DNA of 36,132 bases from Janthinobacterium agaricidamnosum NBRC 102515 = DSM 9628 (GTDB lineage Bacteria; Pseudomonadota; Gammaproteobacteria; Burkholderiales; Burkholderiaceae_D). The notes beneath the pieces are model-generated. The model searched no databases. It saw only the letters and a program-made list of their open reading frames with translations, and was not told where the DNA came from. Every line of letters starts with the position of its first letter. Position 1 is the first letter of the stretch. Made by a program: the position numbers and the translations under genes. Shown here piece by piece: positions 7,919 through 16,488 of this stretch. The stretch spans positions 4,237,251-4,273,382 of the forward strand of contig NZ_HG322949.1 in assembly GCF_000723165.1 (NCBI RefSeq). Reading direction: 5' to 3'.

Positions 7919-9607
7919 ATGTATCACTACGATCAGTACGACCACCTCATCGTCAAAGAACGCATCGCCCAGTACCGCAACCAGGTCGAACGGCGTATCG
8001 CGAATGAATTGACGGAAGAGGAATTCATTCCGCTGCGCCTGCAAAATGGCTTGTACATGCAGCGCCACGCTTACATGTTGCGCATCGCCGTGCCGTACGG
8101 CTTGCTGTCCTCGGCCCAGATGCGCATGTTTGCCCATATCGCCCGCAAATACGACCGCGGTTATGGCCATTTCACGACGCGCCAGAATATCCAGTTCAAC
8201 TGGATAGCACTGGAGCAAACGCCCGATATCCTGACCGACCTGGCCTCGGTTGAAATGCATGCGATCCAGACCTCGGGTAACTGTATCCGAAATACAACAT
8301 CCGACCCGTACGCCGGTGTCGCCGCCGATGAAATCATCGATCCGCGCCCGTACGCCGAAGTGTTGCGCCAATGGAGTACCTTCCACCCGGAATTCATCGC
8401 CTTGCCGCGCAAGTTCAAGGTCGCCATCAATGGCGCGCTGGAAGACCGCGCCGCGATCGCGGTGCACGACATCGGCTTGACGGCGGTGCGCAACGAGACC
8501 GGCGAAGTCGGCTTCAAGGTGATGGTCGGCGGCGGCATGGGCCGCACCCCTATCCTGGGCAGCGTGGTGCGCGAATTCCTGCCGTGGCAACATTTGCTGA
8601 CCTATGTGCAAGCCGTGATGCGGGTCTACAACCAGTACGGCCGGCGCGACAATAAATACAAGGCGCGCATCAAGATCTTGCTCAAAGCCATAGGCGTCGA
8701 AGAATTCACGCGCCAGGTCGAAGCGGAATGGGTCGATTTGAAAGACGGTCCGGAAACCCTGACGGTCGAGGAAATGAGCCGCGTGGCGCAGTATTTCAAT
8801 CCGCCGGCCTACGAAACGCTGGAAGATGTCAATCCGGCGGCCGGCCACGAAGACAAGAAAGCCTTTGCCAATTGGCTGCTGCGCAACGTCAAGCCGCACC
8901 AGCGCCCGGGTTATGCGGCGGTGGTGCTGTCGCTGAAGAAAACCGGCGTGCCGCCGGGCGACGCGACCGCCGAGCAAATCGACTTCGCCGCCGACCTGTC
9001 CGACCGTTACAGCTTCGGCGAATTGCGCGTGACCCATGAGCAAAACCTGGTGCTGGCCGACGTCAAGCAATCGGCACTGTACCAACTGTGGCTGGAAGCC
9101 AAGGCGCATAACCTGGCGACGCCGAATATCGGCTTGCTGACTGACATGATCTGCTGCCCCGGCGGCGATTTCTGCTCGCTGGCCAACGCCAAGTCGCTGC
9201 CGATCGCGGCCGCCATCGCCGAGCGTTTCGACAATATCGATTACCAGCACGACATCGGCGACATCGAATTGAATATTTCCGGCTGCATCAATGCCTGCGG
9301 CCACCACCACGTCGGCAGCATCGGCGTGCTGGGCGTCGACAAGGATGGCAGCGAATGGTATCAAGTGTCGATCGGCGGCTCGCAGGGTAATAAAGCCGCC
9401 ATCGGCAAGATCATCGGACCATCGTTCTCCGCCCAGCAAATGCCGGAAGTGGTCGACCGTTTGCTGCAAGTGTATGTCCGCGAACGTTATGAAGACGAAC
9501 GTTTTGTCGACACCGCGCAGCGTCTCGGCCTCGCCCCGTTCAAGGAATATGTGTATGCAACGCCGATCAAGGTCGGCAACCTGGTAGGAGAAGACGAATA
9601 TGTTTGA
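7919..9607 (+). CDS. cysI: sulfite reductase hemoprotein (CysI-type nitrite/sulfite reductase)
   Basis: A 562-residue siroheme/4Fe-4S reductase that converts sulfite to sulfide with six electrons in the cytoplasm. The cluster ligands are Cys413 and Cys419 (CPGGDFC) and Cys456 and Cys460 (CINAC), the canonical C-X5-C...C-X3-C pattern. The first ferredoxin-like half begins near LRLQNGLYMQRHAYML, and siroheme-binding Arg-rich stretches (GHFTTRQNIQFNW, SGNCIRNTT) are present. No CysJ flavoprotein is encoded nearby, so another electron donor is implied. The next gene overlaps its last 8 bases, so translation is probably coupled. It heads a co-oriented run DUF934-cysH-cysD-cysN-cobA. A nitrite reductase role is possible, but the context favours sulfite. 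Confidence 0.94.
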   Translation: MYHYDQYDHLIVKERIAQYRNQVERRIANELTEEEFIPLRLQNGLYMQRHAYMLRIAVPYGLLSSAQMRMFAHIARKYDRGYGHFTTRQNIQFNWIALEQTPDILTDLASVEMHAIQTSGNCIRNTTSDPYAGVAADEIIDPRPYAEVLRQWSTFHPEFIALPRKFKVAINGALEDRAAIAVHDIGLTAVRNETGEVGFKVMVGGGMGRTPILGSVVREFLPWQHLLTYVQAVMRVYNQYGRRDNKYKARIKILLKAIGVEEFTRQVEAEWVDLKDGPETLTVEEMSRVAQYFNPPAYETLEDVNPAAGHEDKKAFANWLLRNVKPHQRPGYAAVVLSLKKTGVPPGDATAEQIDFAADLSDRYSFGELRVTHEQNLVLADVKQSALYQLWLEAKAHNLATPNIGLLTDMICCPGGDFCSLANAKSLPIAAAIAERFDNIDYQHDIGDIELNISGCINACGHHHVGSIGVLGVDKDGSEWYQVSIGGSQGNKAAIGKIIGPSFSAQQMPEVVDRLLQVYVRERYEDERFVDTAQRLGLAPFKEYVYATPIKVGNLVGEDEYV

Positions 9608-10160
9608 AGTACGCCCGGAAATCATCAAGGACCGCGCCGTGGTCGCCAATGACTTTGGCTTGCTGCGGCTGGACGAAGGCCAGGCCGCCGACACGATTGA
9701 AGTGCCGGCCGGCAAGGTCATCGTGCCGCTGGCCGTCTGGCTGGCCCAGCGCGCTGTTTTAGAAACACGCTTGCCGGACATCGGCGTGTGGCTGGCTAGC
9801 GACGAGCGGCCGGAAACCCTGGCAGGCGATGTCGAGAAATTGGCCGTGATCGGCGTCGACTTCCCGAAATTCACCGATGGCCGGGGGTATTCGATCGCCT
9901 TCAACCTGCGTTCGCGCCTCGGTTTCAAGGGGGAATTGCGGGCCATCGGCGATGTGTTGCGCGACCAGTTGTTTTCGATGCACCGGGTCGGCTTCAACGC
10001 CTACGACACGCGGCCGGACCGCAGCATCCATGACGCCCTGAAAGGCTTGTCGGTCTTTTCCGAAACCTACCAGGCGTCATGGGATCAAAAAGCGCCGCTG
10101 TTCCGCCGTCACCACCGTGAAGGCCAGAACCCCGACATCAATAATGCCGCCGGCATCTGA
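9600..10160 (+). CDS. DUF934 family protein linked to sulfite reduction
   Basis: A 186-residue DUF934 protein. Members occur almost always directly behind cysI-type genes in Proteobacteria and are annotated as putative oxidoreductases of sulfite reduction; the biochemical role is not established. Characteristic stretches are VDFPKFTDGRGYSIAFNLR and ELRAIGDVLRDQLFSMHRVGFNAY. No membrane segment, signal peptide or cysteine cluster is seen, so it is unlikely to carry an iron-sulfur centre. Its ATG overlaps cysI by 8 bases and cysH follows after 11 bases. In an operon lacking cysJ, it may help deliver electrons or hold a donor to CysI; that is inference. Confidence 0.9.
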   Translation: MFEVRPEIIKDRAVVANDFGLLRLDEGQAADTIEVPAGKVIVPLAVWLAQRAVLETRLPDIGVWLASDERPETLAGDVEKLAVIGVDFPKFTDGRGYSIAFNLRSRLGFKGELRAIGDVLRDQLFSMHRVGFNAYDTRPDRSIHDALKGLSVFSETYQASWDQKAPLFRRHHREGQNPDINNAAGI

Positions 10161-10171
10161 GGACTGGCCTG

Positions 10172-10888
10172 ATGAGCGACTTACCTCAACTGGTGGCGGA
10201 TAGCCAGGCCACGCTGGCCCGCATCGCCGCCGACTTTTCGCCGGCCGTGTTCGCCTCCAGCCTGGCTGCCGAAGACATGGTGCTGACCGACATGATCTTG
10301 AAGGCGAAACTGCCGATCGCTATCTTTTCACTGGAGACCGGTCGTTTGCATGCGGAAACGCTGGCCGTGCTGGACCAGGTCAAGGATACCTACGGCAGCG
10401 ACATTAGCCTGTACCGGCCGCGACCGGAAGCCGTGGCGGCTTATGTCGAACAGCATGGCATCAACGCCTTTTACGACAGTATCGAAATGCGCCGCGAATG
10501 CTGCCGCATCCGCAAGGTCGAGCCGCTGGGCCGCGCGCTGGCCGGCAACAAGGCCTGGGTCACCGGCCAGCGCCGCGCGCAATCGGCCACCCGCGCCGAA
10601 TTGCATGTGCAGGAAGACGATACCGCGCACGGCATGGCCAAGTTCAATCCGCTGGCCGACTGGTCGGAACAAGATGTGTGGCAATATATTCGTGACAACA
10701 ATGTGCCCTACAATGCGCTGCATGACCAGGGTTATCCATCGATCGGCTGCCAGCCCTGCACCCGCGCCATCGAACCGGGCGAAGATGTGCGCGCCGGCCG
10801 CTGGTGGTGGGAAAACCCGGATTCCAAGGAATGCGGCTTGCACATGGTGGACGGCAAGCTGATACGCATCAAATCCGTGGCAGCTTGA
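10172..10888 (+). CDS. cysH: adenylylsulfate (APS) reductase, CysH family
   Basis: A 238-residue cytoplasmic reductase that turns APS into sulfite and AMP using thioredoxin. The PP-loop-type core is seen at VFASSLAAEDMVLTDM and IFSLETGRLHAET. The presence of the cysteine pairs RRECCRIRK and GCQPCTRA means a 4Fe-4S cluster, which marks the APS-using form rather than the PAPS-using enzyme of E. coli. The C-terminal catalytic cysteine is in KECGLHM. This fits the absence of an APS kinase (cysC) in the run. It follows DUF934 after 11 bases and precedes cysD by 35 bases. Confidence 0.95.
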   Translation: MSDLPQLVADSQATLARIAADFSPAVFASSLAAEDMVLTDMILKAKLPIAIFSLETGRLHAETLAVLDQVKDTYGSDISLYRPRPEAVAAYVEQHGINAFYDSIEMRRECCRIRKVEPLGRALAGNKAWVTGQRRAQSATRAELHVQEDDTAHGMAKFNPLADWSEQDVWQYIRDNNVPYNALHDQGYPSIGCQPCTRAIEPGEDVRAGRWWWENPDSKECGLHMVDGKLIRIKSVAA

Positions 10889-10923
10889 ACCAACCGCTTT
10901 AAAAAACCAATAAAGACTGGCTT

Positions 10924-11835
10924 ATGAATACCATATTGAACGAGCGTCACCTCGATAGCCTCGAATCGGAAGCGATCCACATCATGCGCGAAGTCGCGGC
11001 CGAATCGGCCAATCCCGCGCTGCTGTTTTCGGGTGGCAAGGATTCGGTGGTCTTGCTGCGCCTGGCTGAAAAAGCCTTCCGCCCTGGCAAGTTCCCTTTC
11101 CCCCTGGTGCATATCGACACCGGCCACAACTTCGACGAAGTGATCACCTTCCGCGACAAAAAGGTGGCGCAACTGGGCGAACGCCTGATCGTCGGTTCGG
11201 TCGAGGAATCGATCAAGCGCGGCACGGTACGCCTGCGCAACCCGGCCACCGATTCGCGCAATGCGGCGCAAGCGGTAACCTTGCTGGAAACCATCGCCGA
11301 ACACCAGTTCGACGCCTGCATCGGCGGCGCGCGCCGCGATGAAGAAAAAGCCCGCGCCAAGGAACGCATCTTTTCCTTCCGCGACGAATTCGGCCAATGG
11401 GATCCGAAGGCGCAGCGTCCGGAATTGTGGGACTTGTATAACACCCGCGTGCATCCGGGCGAAAACATGCGCGTATTCCCGATCTCGAACTGGACCGAGC
11501 TCGACGTGTGGCAATACATCGCCCGCGAAAAACTGGAATTGCCGCCGATTTATTTCGCCCACCAACGCCAGGTGATCCCGCGCAACGGCTTGCTGGTGCC
11601 GCTGACCGACCTGACCCCGGCCCGCGACGGCGAAACGGTGGAAACGCAAACCGTGCGCTTCCGTACAGTCGGCGATATTTCGTGCACCTGCCCGGTATCG
11701 TCGGATGCGGCGACGGTCGAGCAAATCATCGCCGAAACCGCCATCACCCAGATCACCGAACGCGGCGCGACCCGGATGGACGACCAGACCTCGGAAGCCT
11801 CGATGGAAAAACGCAAGAAAGCAGGGTATTTCTAA
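10924..11835 (+). CDS. cysD: sulfate adenylyltransferase small subunit
   Basis: A 303-residue subunit of ATP sulfurylase; it makes APS from ATP and sulfate, driven by GTP hydrolysis in CysN. The PP-loop motif SGGKDSVVLLRL is at about residues 38-49, followed by HIDTGHNFDEV and the GGARRDEEKARAKER stretch typical of CysD. Length is normal for the family. The stop codon TAA shares one base with the cysN start (TAATG at 11833-11837), so the two subunits are translationally coupled. It lies in the cys operon downstream of cysH. Confidence 0.96.
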   Translation: MNTILNERHLDSLESEAIHIMREVAAESANPALLFSGGKDSVVLLRLAEKAFRPGKFPFPLVHIDTGHNFDEVITFRDKKVAQLGERLIVGSVEESIKRGTVRLRNPATDSRNAAQAVTLLETIAEHQFDACIGGARRDEEKARAKERIFSFRDEFGQWDPKAQRPELWDLYNTRVHPGENMRVFPISNWTELDVWQYIAREKLELPPIYFAHQRQVIPRNGLLVPLTDLTPARDGETVETQTVRFRTVGDISCTCPVSSDAATVEQIIAETAITQITERGATRMDDQTSEASMEKRKKAGYF

Positions 11836-13151
11836 TGAACGCAGTGCTCAATCCAGTCCCCCACCAAAAAACCGAACGCGGCCTGCTGCGCTTCATCACG
11901 GCCGGTTCGGTCGATGACGGCAAAAGCACGCTGATCGGCCGCCTGCTGTTCGACAGCAAGGGCATCTTCGCCGACCAGCTCGACGCGATGTCGCGCTCGA
12001 AACACAAGCGCACCGTCGGCGACACGGTCGACCTGTCGCTGCTGACCGACGGCCTGGAAGCGGAACGCGAACAAGGCATCACGATCGATGTGGCCTACCG
12101 TTATTTCGCGACGCCGAAACGCAAGTTCATCATCGCCGACACGCCGGGCCACGAACAATACACGCGCAATATGGTCACCGGCGCCTCGACCGCCGACGCG
12201 GTGATCATCCTGATCGACGTCTCGAAAGTCAAGCTGGGCGACGACGGCAGCGTCGATTTGCTGATACAGACCAAGCGCCATTCGACCATCGCCCACCTGC
12301 TGCAAATCGAGCACGTGGTGGTGGCGGTCAACAAGATGGACCTGGTCGGCTACGATGAAACCATCTATAACCGCATCGTCGCGGCCTACCGCGCATTCGC
12401 GCTGAGCCTGGGCTTGAAAGACATCACGCCGATTCCGCTGTCGGCGCTGAGCGGCGACAACGTGGTCGAGCGCGGCGACAAGCTGGGCTGGTACCAGGGT
12501 CCGACGCTGATCGAACTGCTGGAATCGCTGTCGGTCTACGACGATTCGCACGACGCGCCCTTCCGCTTCCCGGTGCAGCTGGTGGCGCGCCATAACGGCC
12601 ACGAAGCGAACGACTTCCGCGGCTACATGGGCCGCATCGAGGCCGGCAAGGTCAGCATCGGCGACCGGCTGCTGGTGCAGCCGTCGGGCCACAGCGCGAC
12701 CGTCAAGGATATCGTCACGCTGGACGGCTCGCTGCCGACGGCGGTGGTGGGCCAGTCGGTGACGCTGCTGCTCAACGAGTACCTGGATATTTCGCGCGGC
12801 GACATGCTGGCCGGCGCCGACCGCCCGGCCACGCTGCTCAAGCAATTGACGGCGGACGTGTGCTGGCTGTCGGAAGACGGACTCGACCTGCGCCGCAAAT
12901 ACTGGATCAAGCACGGCACCAAACAGAGCGCGGCCAAGGTGACGGCGATCGACAGCCTGCTCGACATCAACACCCAGCAGCGCCACCCGGCCGACGGCCT
13001 GAAACTGAACGACATCGCGCGCATCGCGCTGACCGTGCAACAGCCGCTGGCGGCCGACGCGTACGACGATATCCGCGCCACGGGCGCGTTTATCCTGATC
13101 GATGAAGTAACGCACCAGACCGTCGCCGCCGGAATGATACGGATCGACTGA
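11835..13151 (+). CDS. cysN: sulfate adenylyltransferase large subunit, GTPase
   Basis: A 438-residue EF-Tu-like GTPase subunit of ATP sulfurylase. G1 is AGSVDDGKSTLIGR (about residues 20-33), G3 DTPGHEQYTRNM, G4 NKMD and G5 LSALSGDN; two beta-barrel domains follow. I start at 11835 because the frame upstream runs inside cysD, while MNAVLNPV begins exactly at the cysD stop. At this length it is CysN only, with no fused CysC APS kinase domain, which agrees with the APS-type CysH. cobA follows after 13 bases. Confidence 0.95.
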   Translation: MNAVLNPVPHQKTERGLLRFITAGSVDDGKSTLIGRLLFDSKGIFADQLDAMSRSKHKRTVGDTVDLSLLTDGLEAEREQGITIDVAYRYFATPKRKFIIADTPGHEQYTRNMVTGASTADAVIILIDVSKVKLGDDGSVDLLIQTKRHSTIAHLLQIEHVVVAVNKMDLVGYDETIYNRIVAAYRAFALSLGLKDITPIPLSALSGDNVVERGDKLGWYQGPTLIELLESLSVYDDSHDAPFRFPVQLVARHNGHEANDFRGYMGRIEAGKVSIGDRLLVQPSGHSATVKDIVTLDGSLPTAVVGQSVTLLLNEYLDISRGDMLAGADRPATLLKQLTADVCWLSEDGLDLRRKYWIKHGTKQSAAKVTAIDSLLDINTQQRHPADGLKLNDIARIALTVQQPLAADAYDDIRATGAFILIDEVTHQTVAAGMIRID

Positions 13152-13164
13152 GACAGGCAATCAT

Positions 13165-13947
13165 ATGACACACTCCACCGCTACTTCCCTTGGCAAGGTC
13201 TGGCTGATCGGCGCCGGTCCCGGCGCGCAAGACTTGATGACGCTGCGCGGCGCGCGCCTGCTGGCGCAAGCCGACGTGGTGCTGCACGACGCATTGGTGA
13301 CTGACGAGATGCTGGAGCTGTGCCCGCAAGCGCACAAGATCCTGGTCGGCAAGCGCTGCGGCCAGCTGTCGACGGCGCAAGCGTTCATCAACAAGCAATT
13401 GATCGACAACGCGCAAAAATTCGCGCGGGTGGTGCGCCTGAAAGGCGGCGACCCGATGATGTTCGGCCGCGCCGACGAGGAATTGCGCGCACTGGAAGAA
13501 GCCGGCATCGAAGTCGAAGTGGTGCCCGGCATTACCACCGCGCTGGCGGCGGCGGCCGCCACCAAGCAGCCGCTGACCAAGCGCGGCGTGGCGCGCAGCG
13601 TGGCGTTTTTCACATCCAGCACCGCGCCCGACCAGCCGGACCAGGCCGCGATTCCCGACTGCGACACGCTGGTGCAATACATGGGCGGACGCGAAGCGAT
13701 CGCCACCGCGCGGCGCTTGCTGGAGCAAGGCCGCGGCGCCGACACGCCGGTGGTGGTGATCGAAAATTGCAGCCGCCCGGACCAGCGCGTGCGGCGCCTG
13801 GCGCTGGGCAGCCTGGTCCACGGCCTGGGCGAAGCGCACGGTCCGGTGCTGGTGATGCTGGGTCAGGCGATGGCCAGCCGCGCGCACCAGGATTTCAGCC
13901 TGGACCGGCAAGGCGCTCAACTAGCCGGACAGGCCAGCGCCGCCTGA
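13165..13947 (+). CDS. cobA: uroporphyrinogen-III C-methyltransferase (SUMT)
   Basis: A 260-residue single-domain SUMT that methylates uroporphyrinogen III twice to precorrin-2, the first step towards siroheme. The family signatures VWLIGAGPGAQDLMTLRGAR near the N-terminus and VRLKGGDPMMFGRADEE in the middle are intact, as are GITTALAAAA and the C-terminal GPVLVMLG. It lacks the dehydrogenase/ferrochelatase half found in the trifunctional CysG. Its place at the end of the cys operon suggests it supplies cofactor for CysI. A short hairpin overlaps its 3' end. Confidence 0.94.
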   Translation: MTHSTATSLGKVWLIGAGPGAQDLMTLRGARLLAQADVVLHDALVTDEMLELCPQAHKILVGKRCGQLSTAQAFINKQLIDNAQKFARVVRLKGGDPMMFGRADEELRALEEAGIEVEVVPGITTALAAAAATKQPLTKRGVARSVAFFTSSTAPDQPDQAAIPDCDTLVQYMGGREAIATARRLLEQGRGADTPVVVIENCSRPDQRVRRLALGSLVHGLGEAHGPVLVMLGQAMASRAHQDFSLDRQGAQLAGQASAA

Positions 13948-13958
13948 GCCGGCGTTTT
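13938..13958 (+). terminator. possible terminator at the end of the cys operon
   Basis: CGCCG-N7-CGGCG (13938-13954) is followed by four T. The stem overlaps the last codons of cobA and the T-run reaches the 3' end of the convergent Stealth gene. It is weak because the stem and the T-tract are short. Confidence 0.4.
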
Positions 13959-14931
13959 ACTCCCGCGGATACTCGAACGACGACGGCTGCGGCAGCAGCC
14001 GGGCCAGGGTGTCGGCGATCAGCAGCAGGCGCGGATCGTTGTCTTCCGCGTCATCGCAGGTGTCGTTGATGCAGAAAAACGGCAGCGCGCCGAACTTTTC
14101 CTTCAACATGTCGAACTGGGCCGATGCATCGGCCGCGCCGCTGCTGATATACAGCGGATCGAGCACTTGCTGCTGCGCATAGCCCCTGTGCACCATCCAG
14201 CGCGGGACCAGGTCCGACACCAGCGGCGGCACGCGCCAGCTGCGAAATACCGTCGAACGCACCTGGCGGAACAACTCCGGCGCCAGGCGTTCCAGCTCCT
14301 GCATCGCACTTTTCAGCATCGGCCGCGGCGCATGCGAATACAAGCGTGGCTGATGGCGGTAATCCGGGTACTGCGCGGATAGCCACTGCTGCGACAGCAC
14401 CGCGCCATTCACCGGCGCCGGCGCGTCGGCCGACAAGGCGTCGCCATGGGCGACGGCCGCGGCTTCGGTAAACACCGTCAGGCGCTGGCCGAACCACAGC
14501 GCGGGATCGAATGGCGCGCCAAAAAACACGTCGTCGTTAAAGTAAATGAAACGTTCCGACAAACCGTCGATATGGTGCAGGTACGATTCGATATGGCCGG
14601 AGTCGAATACCGGCCGCGCCGCCTCGGGTATCAGCTGCGCATGGTCGATGATGGTCAGCCGGCCGGAGGGGCGCAGCCAGGCCGGTGTCTGGCGGTCGGT
14701 GACCAGGTAGACGCGGCCGTGGCCGGGAAAGAATTTTTCCAGCGCGCGCAGGTTGAACATCAGTTCGCCATTGTCGCGGTAGCGCCCTGCCACGTTGCCA
14801 TACAGCGCCAGCTGTTCGGGATGCGCGCGCAGCCATTCGGCATACGCCGACTGGCGCCGTGCGCGCCAGTCCGGATCGGCGCCGTCGACCCACAGATAGA
14901 CGATGTCGATCGCCGTTTGCCCCATGTTCAT
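13957..14931 (-). CDS. Stealth-family capsular polysaccharide phosphotransferase
   Basis: A 324-residue Stealth protein. All four conserved regions are visible: CR1 DIVYLWVDGADPDW (about 9-22), CR2 RYRDNGELMFNLRALEKFF, the FIYFNDDVFFG block, CR3 around LYSHAPRPMLKSAM, and CR4 CINDTCDDAEDNDPR near the C-terminus. Family members transfer hexose-1-phosphate to build phosphodiester-linked surface polysaccharides. It has no signal peptide or membrane segment. It starts 7 bases after cbiX and is the last gene of a tight lptF-lptG-cbiX run, away from any visible capsule cluster. The acceptor and sugar are unknown. An alternative start is the ATG two codons later. Confidence 0.85.
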   Translation of the reverse strand: MNMGQTAIDIVYLWVDGADPDWRARRQSAYAEWLRAHPEQLALYGNVAGRYRDNGELMFNLRALEKFFPGHGRVYLVTDRQTPAWLRPSGRLTIIDHAQLIPEAARPVFDSGHIESYLHHIDGLSERFIYFNDDVFFGAPFDPALWFGQRLTVFTEAAAVAHGDALSADAPAPVNGAVLSQQWLSAQYPDYRHQPRLYSHAPRPMLKSAMQELERLAPELFRQVRSTVFRSWRVPPLVSDLVPRWMVHRGYAQQQVLDPLYISSGAADASAQFDMLKEKFGALPFFCINDTCDDAEDNDPRLLLIADTLARLLPQPSSFEYPRE

Positions 14932-14938
14932 GCGGCGT

Positions 14939-15316
14939 TCAATCCGATACGGCGGAACTGACGCAATAATCGGCCAGCGCGGCCAGCACCGCGGCGTTTT
15001 CGCCGGCCGCCTCGACCACCTTGATCGCCAGTCGCGGGTGATCCAGCCGCAATTGATCTATCATCAACGGCAAGTCGCGCAAGACGTGGCCGCCCTGGCC
15101 CAGGAATACCGGCACCACGGTGATATCAACGGCGCCGGTGGCGGCCAGTTCGGCCACCAGTTCCGGCAGGCGCGGCGTCATTAATTCCAGGAACGCCAAC
15201 GCCACCACGGTGTCGGGCAGGCGGGCTTGCGCCAGGTCGCGCAAGCGCTCGAACGGGGCGGCCCAGGACGCGGCGCGGGCGCCGTGGGCGAACAGGATCA
15301 GTGCGCGCTGGTTCAT
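14939..15316 (-). CDS. cbiX: short CbiX/SirB-type sirohydrochlorin chelatase
   Basis: A 125-residue single-domain chelatase of the small CbiX type. The catalytic histidine is in LILFAHGARAASW near the N-terminus and a second conserved part reads VPVFLGQGGHVLRDLP, with His in the metal-site position. Short CbiX proteins insert Co or Fe into sirohydrochlorin. Given CobA and CysI nearby and no cobalamin genes, iron insertion for siroheme is the likely job here; that is inference. I start at 15316 (MNQRALILF) because the upstream extension overlaps lptG and looks non-coding. It follows lptG after 2 bases. Confidence 0.88.
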   Translation of the reverse strand: MNQRALILFAHGARAASWAAPFERLRDLAQARLPDTVVALAFLELMTPRLPELVAELAATGAVDITVVPVFLGQGGHVLRDLPLMIDQLRLDHPRLAIKVVEAAGENAAVLAALADYCVSSAVSD

Positions 15317-15318
15317 CG

Positions 15319-16488
15319 TCAATGCCTTTCGACCCACCACAGGGCGCTCAGCGCCAGCAGCAGGAATAACAGGCTGGGCGCCAGCGCGGTCAGGAACGCC
15401 GGCCACGTGCTGAGCAAGCCCAGGTGCGAAAACAGTGTATTGATCAGCAAGAAGCTGACGCCGATCATGATGCCGATGAAGATCTTCAGGCTGATGCCGC
15501 CGCTGCGGATATGCAGGTAGGCGAACGGCAGCGCCAGCGCCATCAGCACGAAGATCGCCAGCGGATCGATGATTTTCTTCCAGAAGGCGATTTTGAAGCG
15601 CTCGGTCTCCTGCTTGTTTTCGGTCAGGTGGCGCGTATAGACGGCCAGTTCGTTGGCCGACATGCGTTCCGGATCGGACGACGACACCGACAGGATCTTC
15701 GGCGTGATTTCCGAGACCATGTCCTTGGTGGCGCTTTTCTCGGTGACGACCAGGCTGCTCTGCTGTTCGTAATTATTTTGCAGCGTCGGTTCAAAACCCG
15801 GCTTGGCCGACGCGCTATTGCTGAAGCGCGTTTCGGTCACGTCTTGCAGGCGCCAGGTATTCTGGCCCTGGAAGGTGGCGTTCTTGGCGGTGGTGATGCT
15901 GCGCATCCGCATATTGGTGTCGAACTCATACAGCTTGACGTCGGTCAGCTGGCCGTCCGAACGGGCTTCGCGCACATTGAAGAAGCGCGAGCCGGTCACG
16001 CTGCCGCGCAAACCGTCGCTCTTGACGATATCCTTGGTCCACAGCCCGGAGCGGAACTCGCCCGACATGACGCTGCCGGCCGAGATCAGCTTGATCTTTT
16101 CCGCCAGCGGCGTGGTGCGCGGGGTGATCAATTCGCCGAAAATGAAGGTGATGACGACAAACACCACGCCGATGCGAAACAGGAACCAGGCCGCCATCGA
16201 GGTCGACATGCTGGACGCGCGCATGATGGTGAACTCGGAACTGGAGGCGAATTGCGCCATCGTGTAGATGGTGCCGATCAGCGCGGCGATCGGCATCACC
16301 TCATACACATGGCCCGGCATCAGCATCAGCACGTACAGCAAGGCGTACTGGATGGTGTAGCCGTTCTTGCCGACCGCGGCCAGTTCGCCGGTCAAGTCCA
16401 TGAAGGCCAGCAGCCCCAGGAAGGTGACCAGCACGAAGGCGACCGCCTGGAAAATCGAGACTGCGAAATAGCGCTGTAAAATCTTCAT
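15319..16488 (-). CDS. lptG: LPS export ABC transporter permease LptG
   Basis: A 389-residue inner membrane permease of the LptB2FG complex that extracts lipopolysaccharide and passes it to the periplasmic bridge. It has an N-terminal pair of hydrophobic segments (MKILQRYFAVSIFQAV onwards), the FAS.SEFTIMRASS coupling region, a large periplasmic beta-jellyroll domain and C-terminal membrane segments (IIDPLAIFVLMALALPF). I start at 16488, where ATG overlaps the lptF stop by 4 bases; a longer frame upstream lies inside lptF. cbiX begins 2 bases after its stop. Confidence 0.95.
   Translation of the reverse strand: MKILQRYFAVSIFQAVAFVLVTFLGLLAFMDLTGELAAVGKNGYTIQYALLYVLMLMPGHVYEVMPIAALIGTIYTMAQFASSSEFTIMRASSMSTSMAAWFLFRIGVVFVVITFIFGELITPRTTPLAEKIKLISAGSVMSGEFRSGLWTKDIVKSDGLRGSVTGSRFFNVREARSDGQLTDVKLYEFDTNMRMRSITTAKNATFQGQNTWRLQDVTETRFSNSASAKPGFEPTLQNNYEQQSSLVVTEKSATKDMVSEITPKILSVSSSDPERMSANELAVYTRHLTENKQETERFKIAFWKKIIDPLAIFVLMALALPFAYLHIRSGGISLKIFIGIMIGVSFLLINTLFSHLGLLSTWPAFLTALAPSLLFLLLALSALWWVERH

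Noticed and set aside
7913..9997. 694-residue minus-strand open frame opposite cysI
   Set aside because: Long antisense frames are common opposite high-GC genes. CysI with all four cluster cysteines is on the plus strand.
11508..11834. N-terminal extension of cysN
   Set aside because: It lies inside cysD in another frame. The ATG at 11835 overlapping the cysD stop is the usual coupled start.
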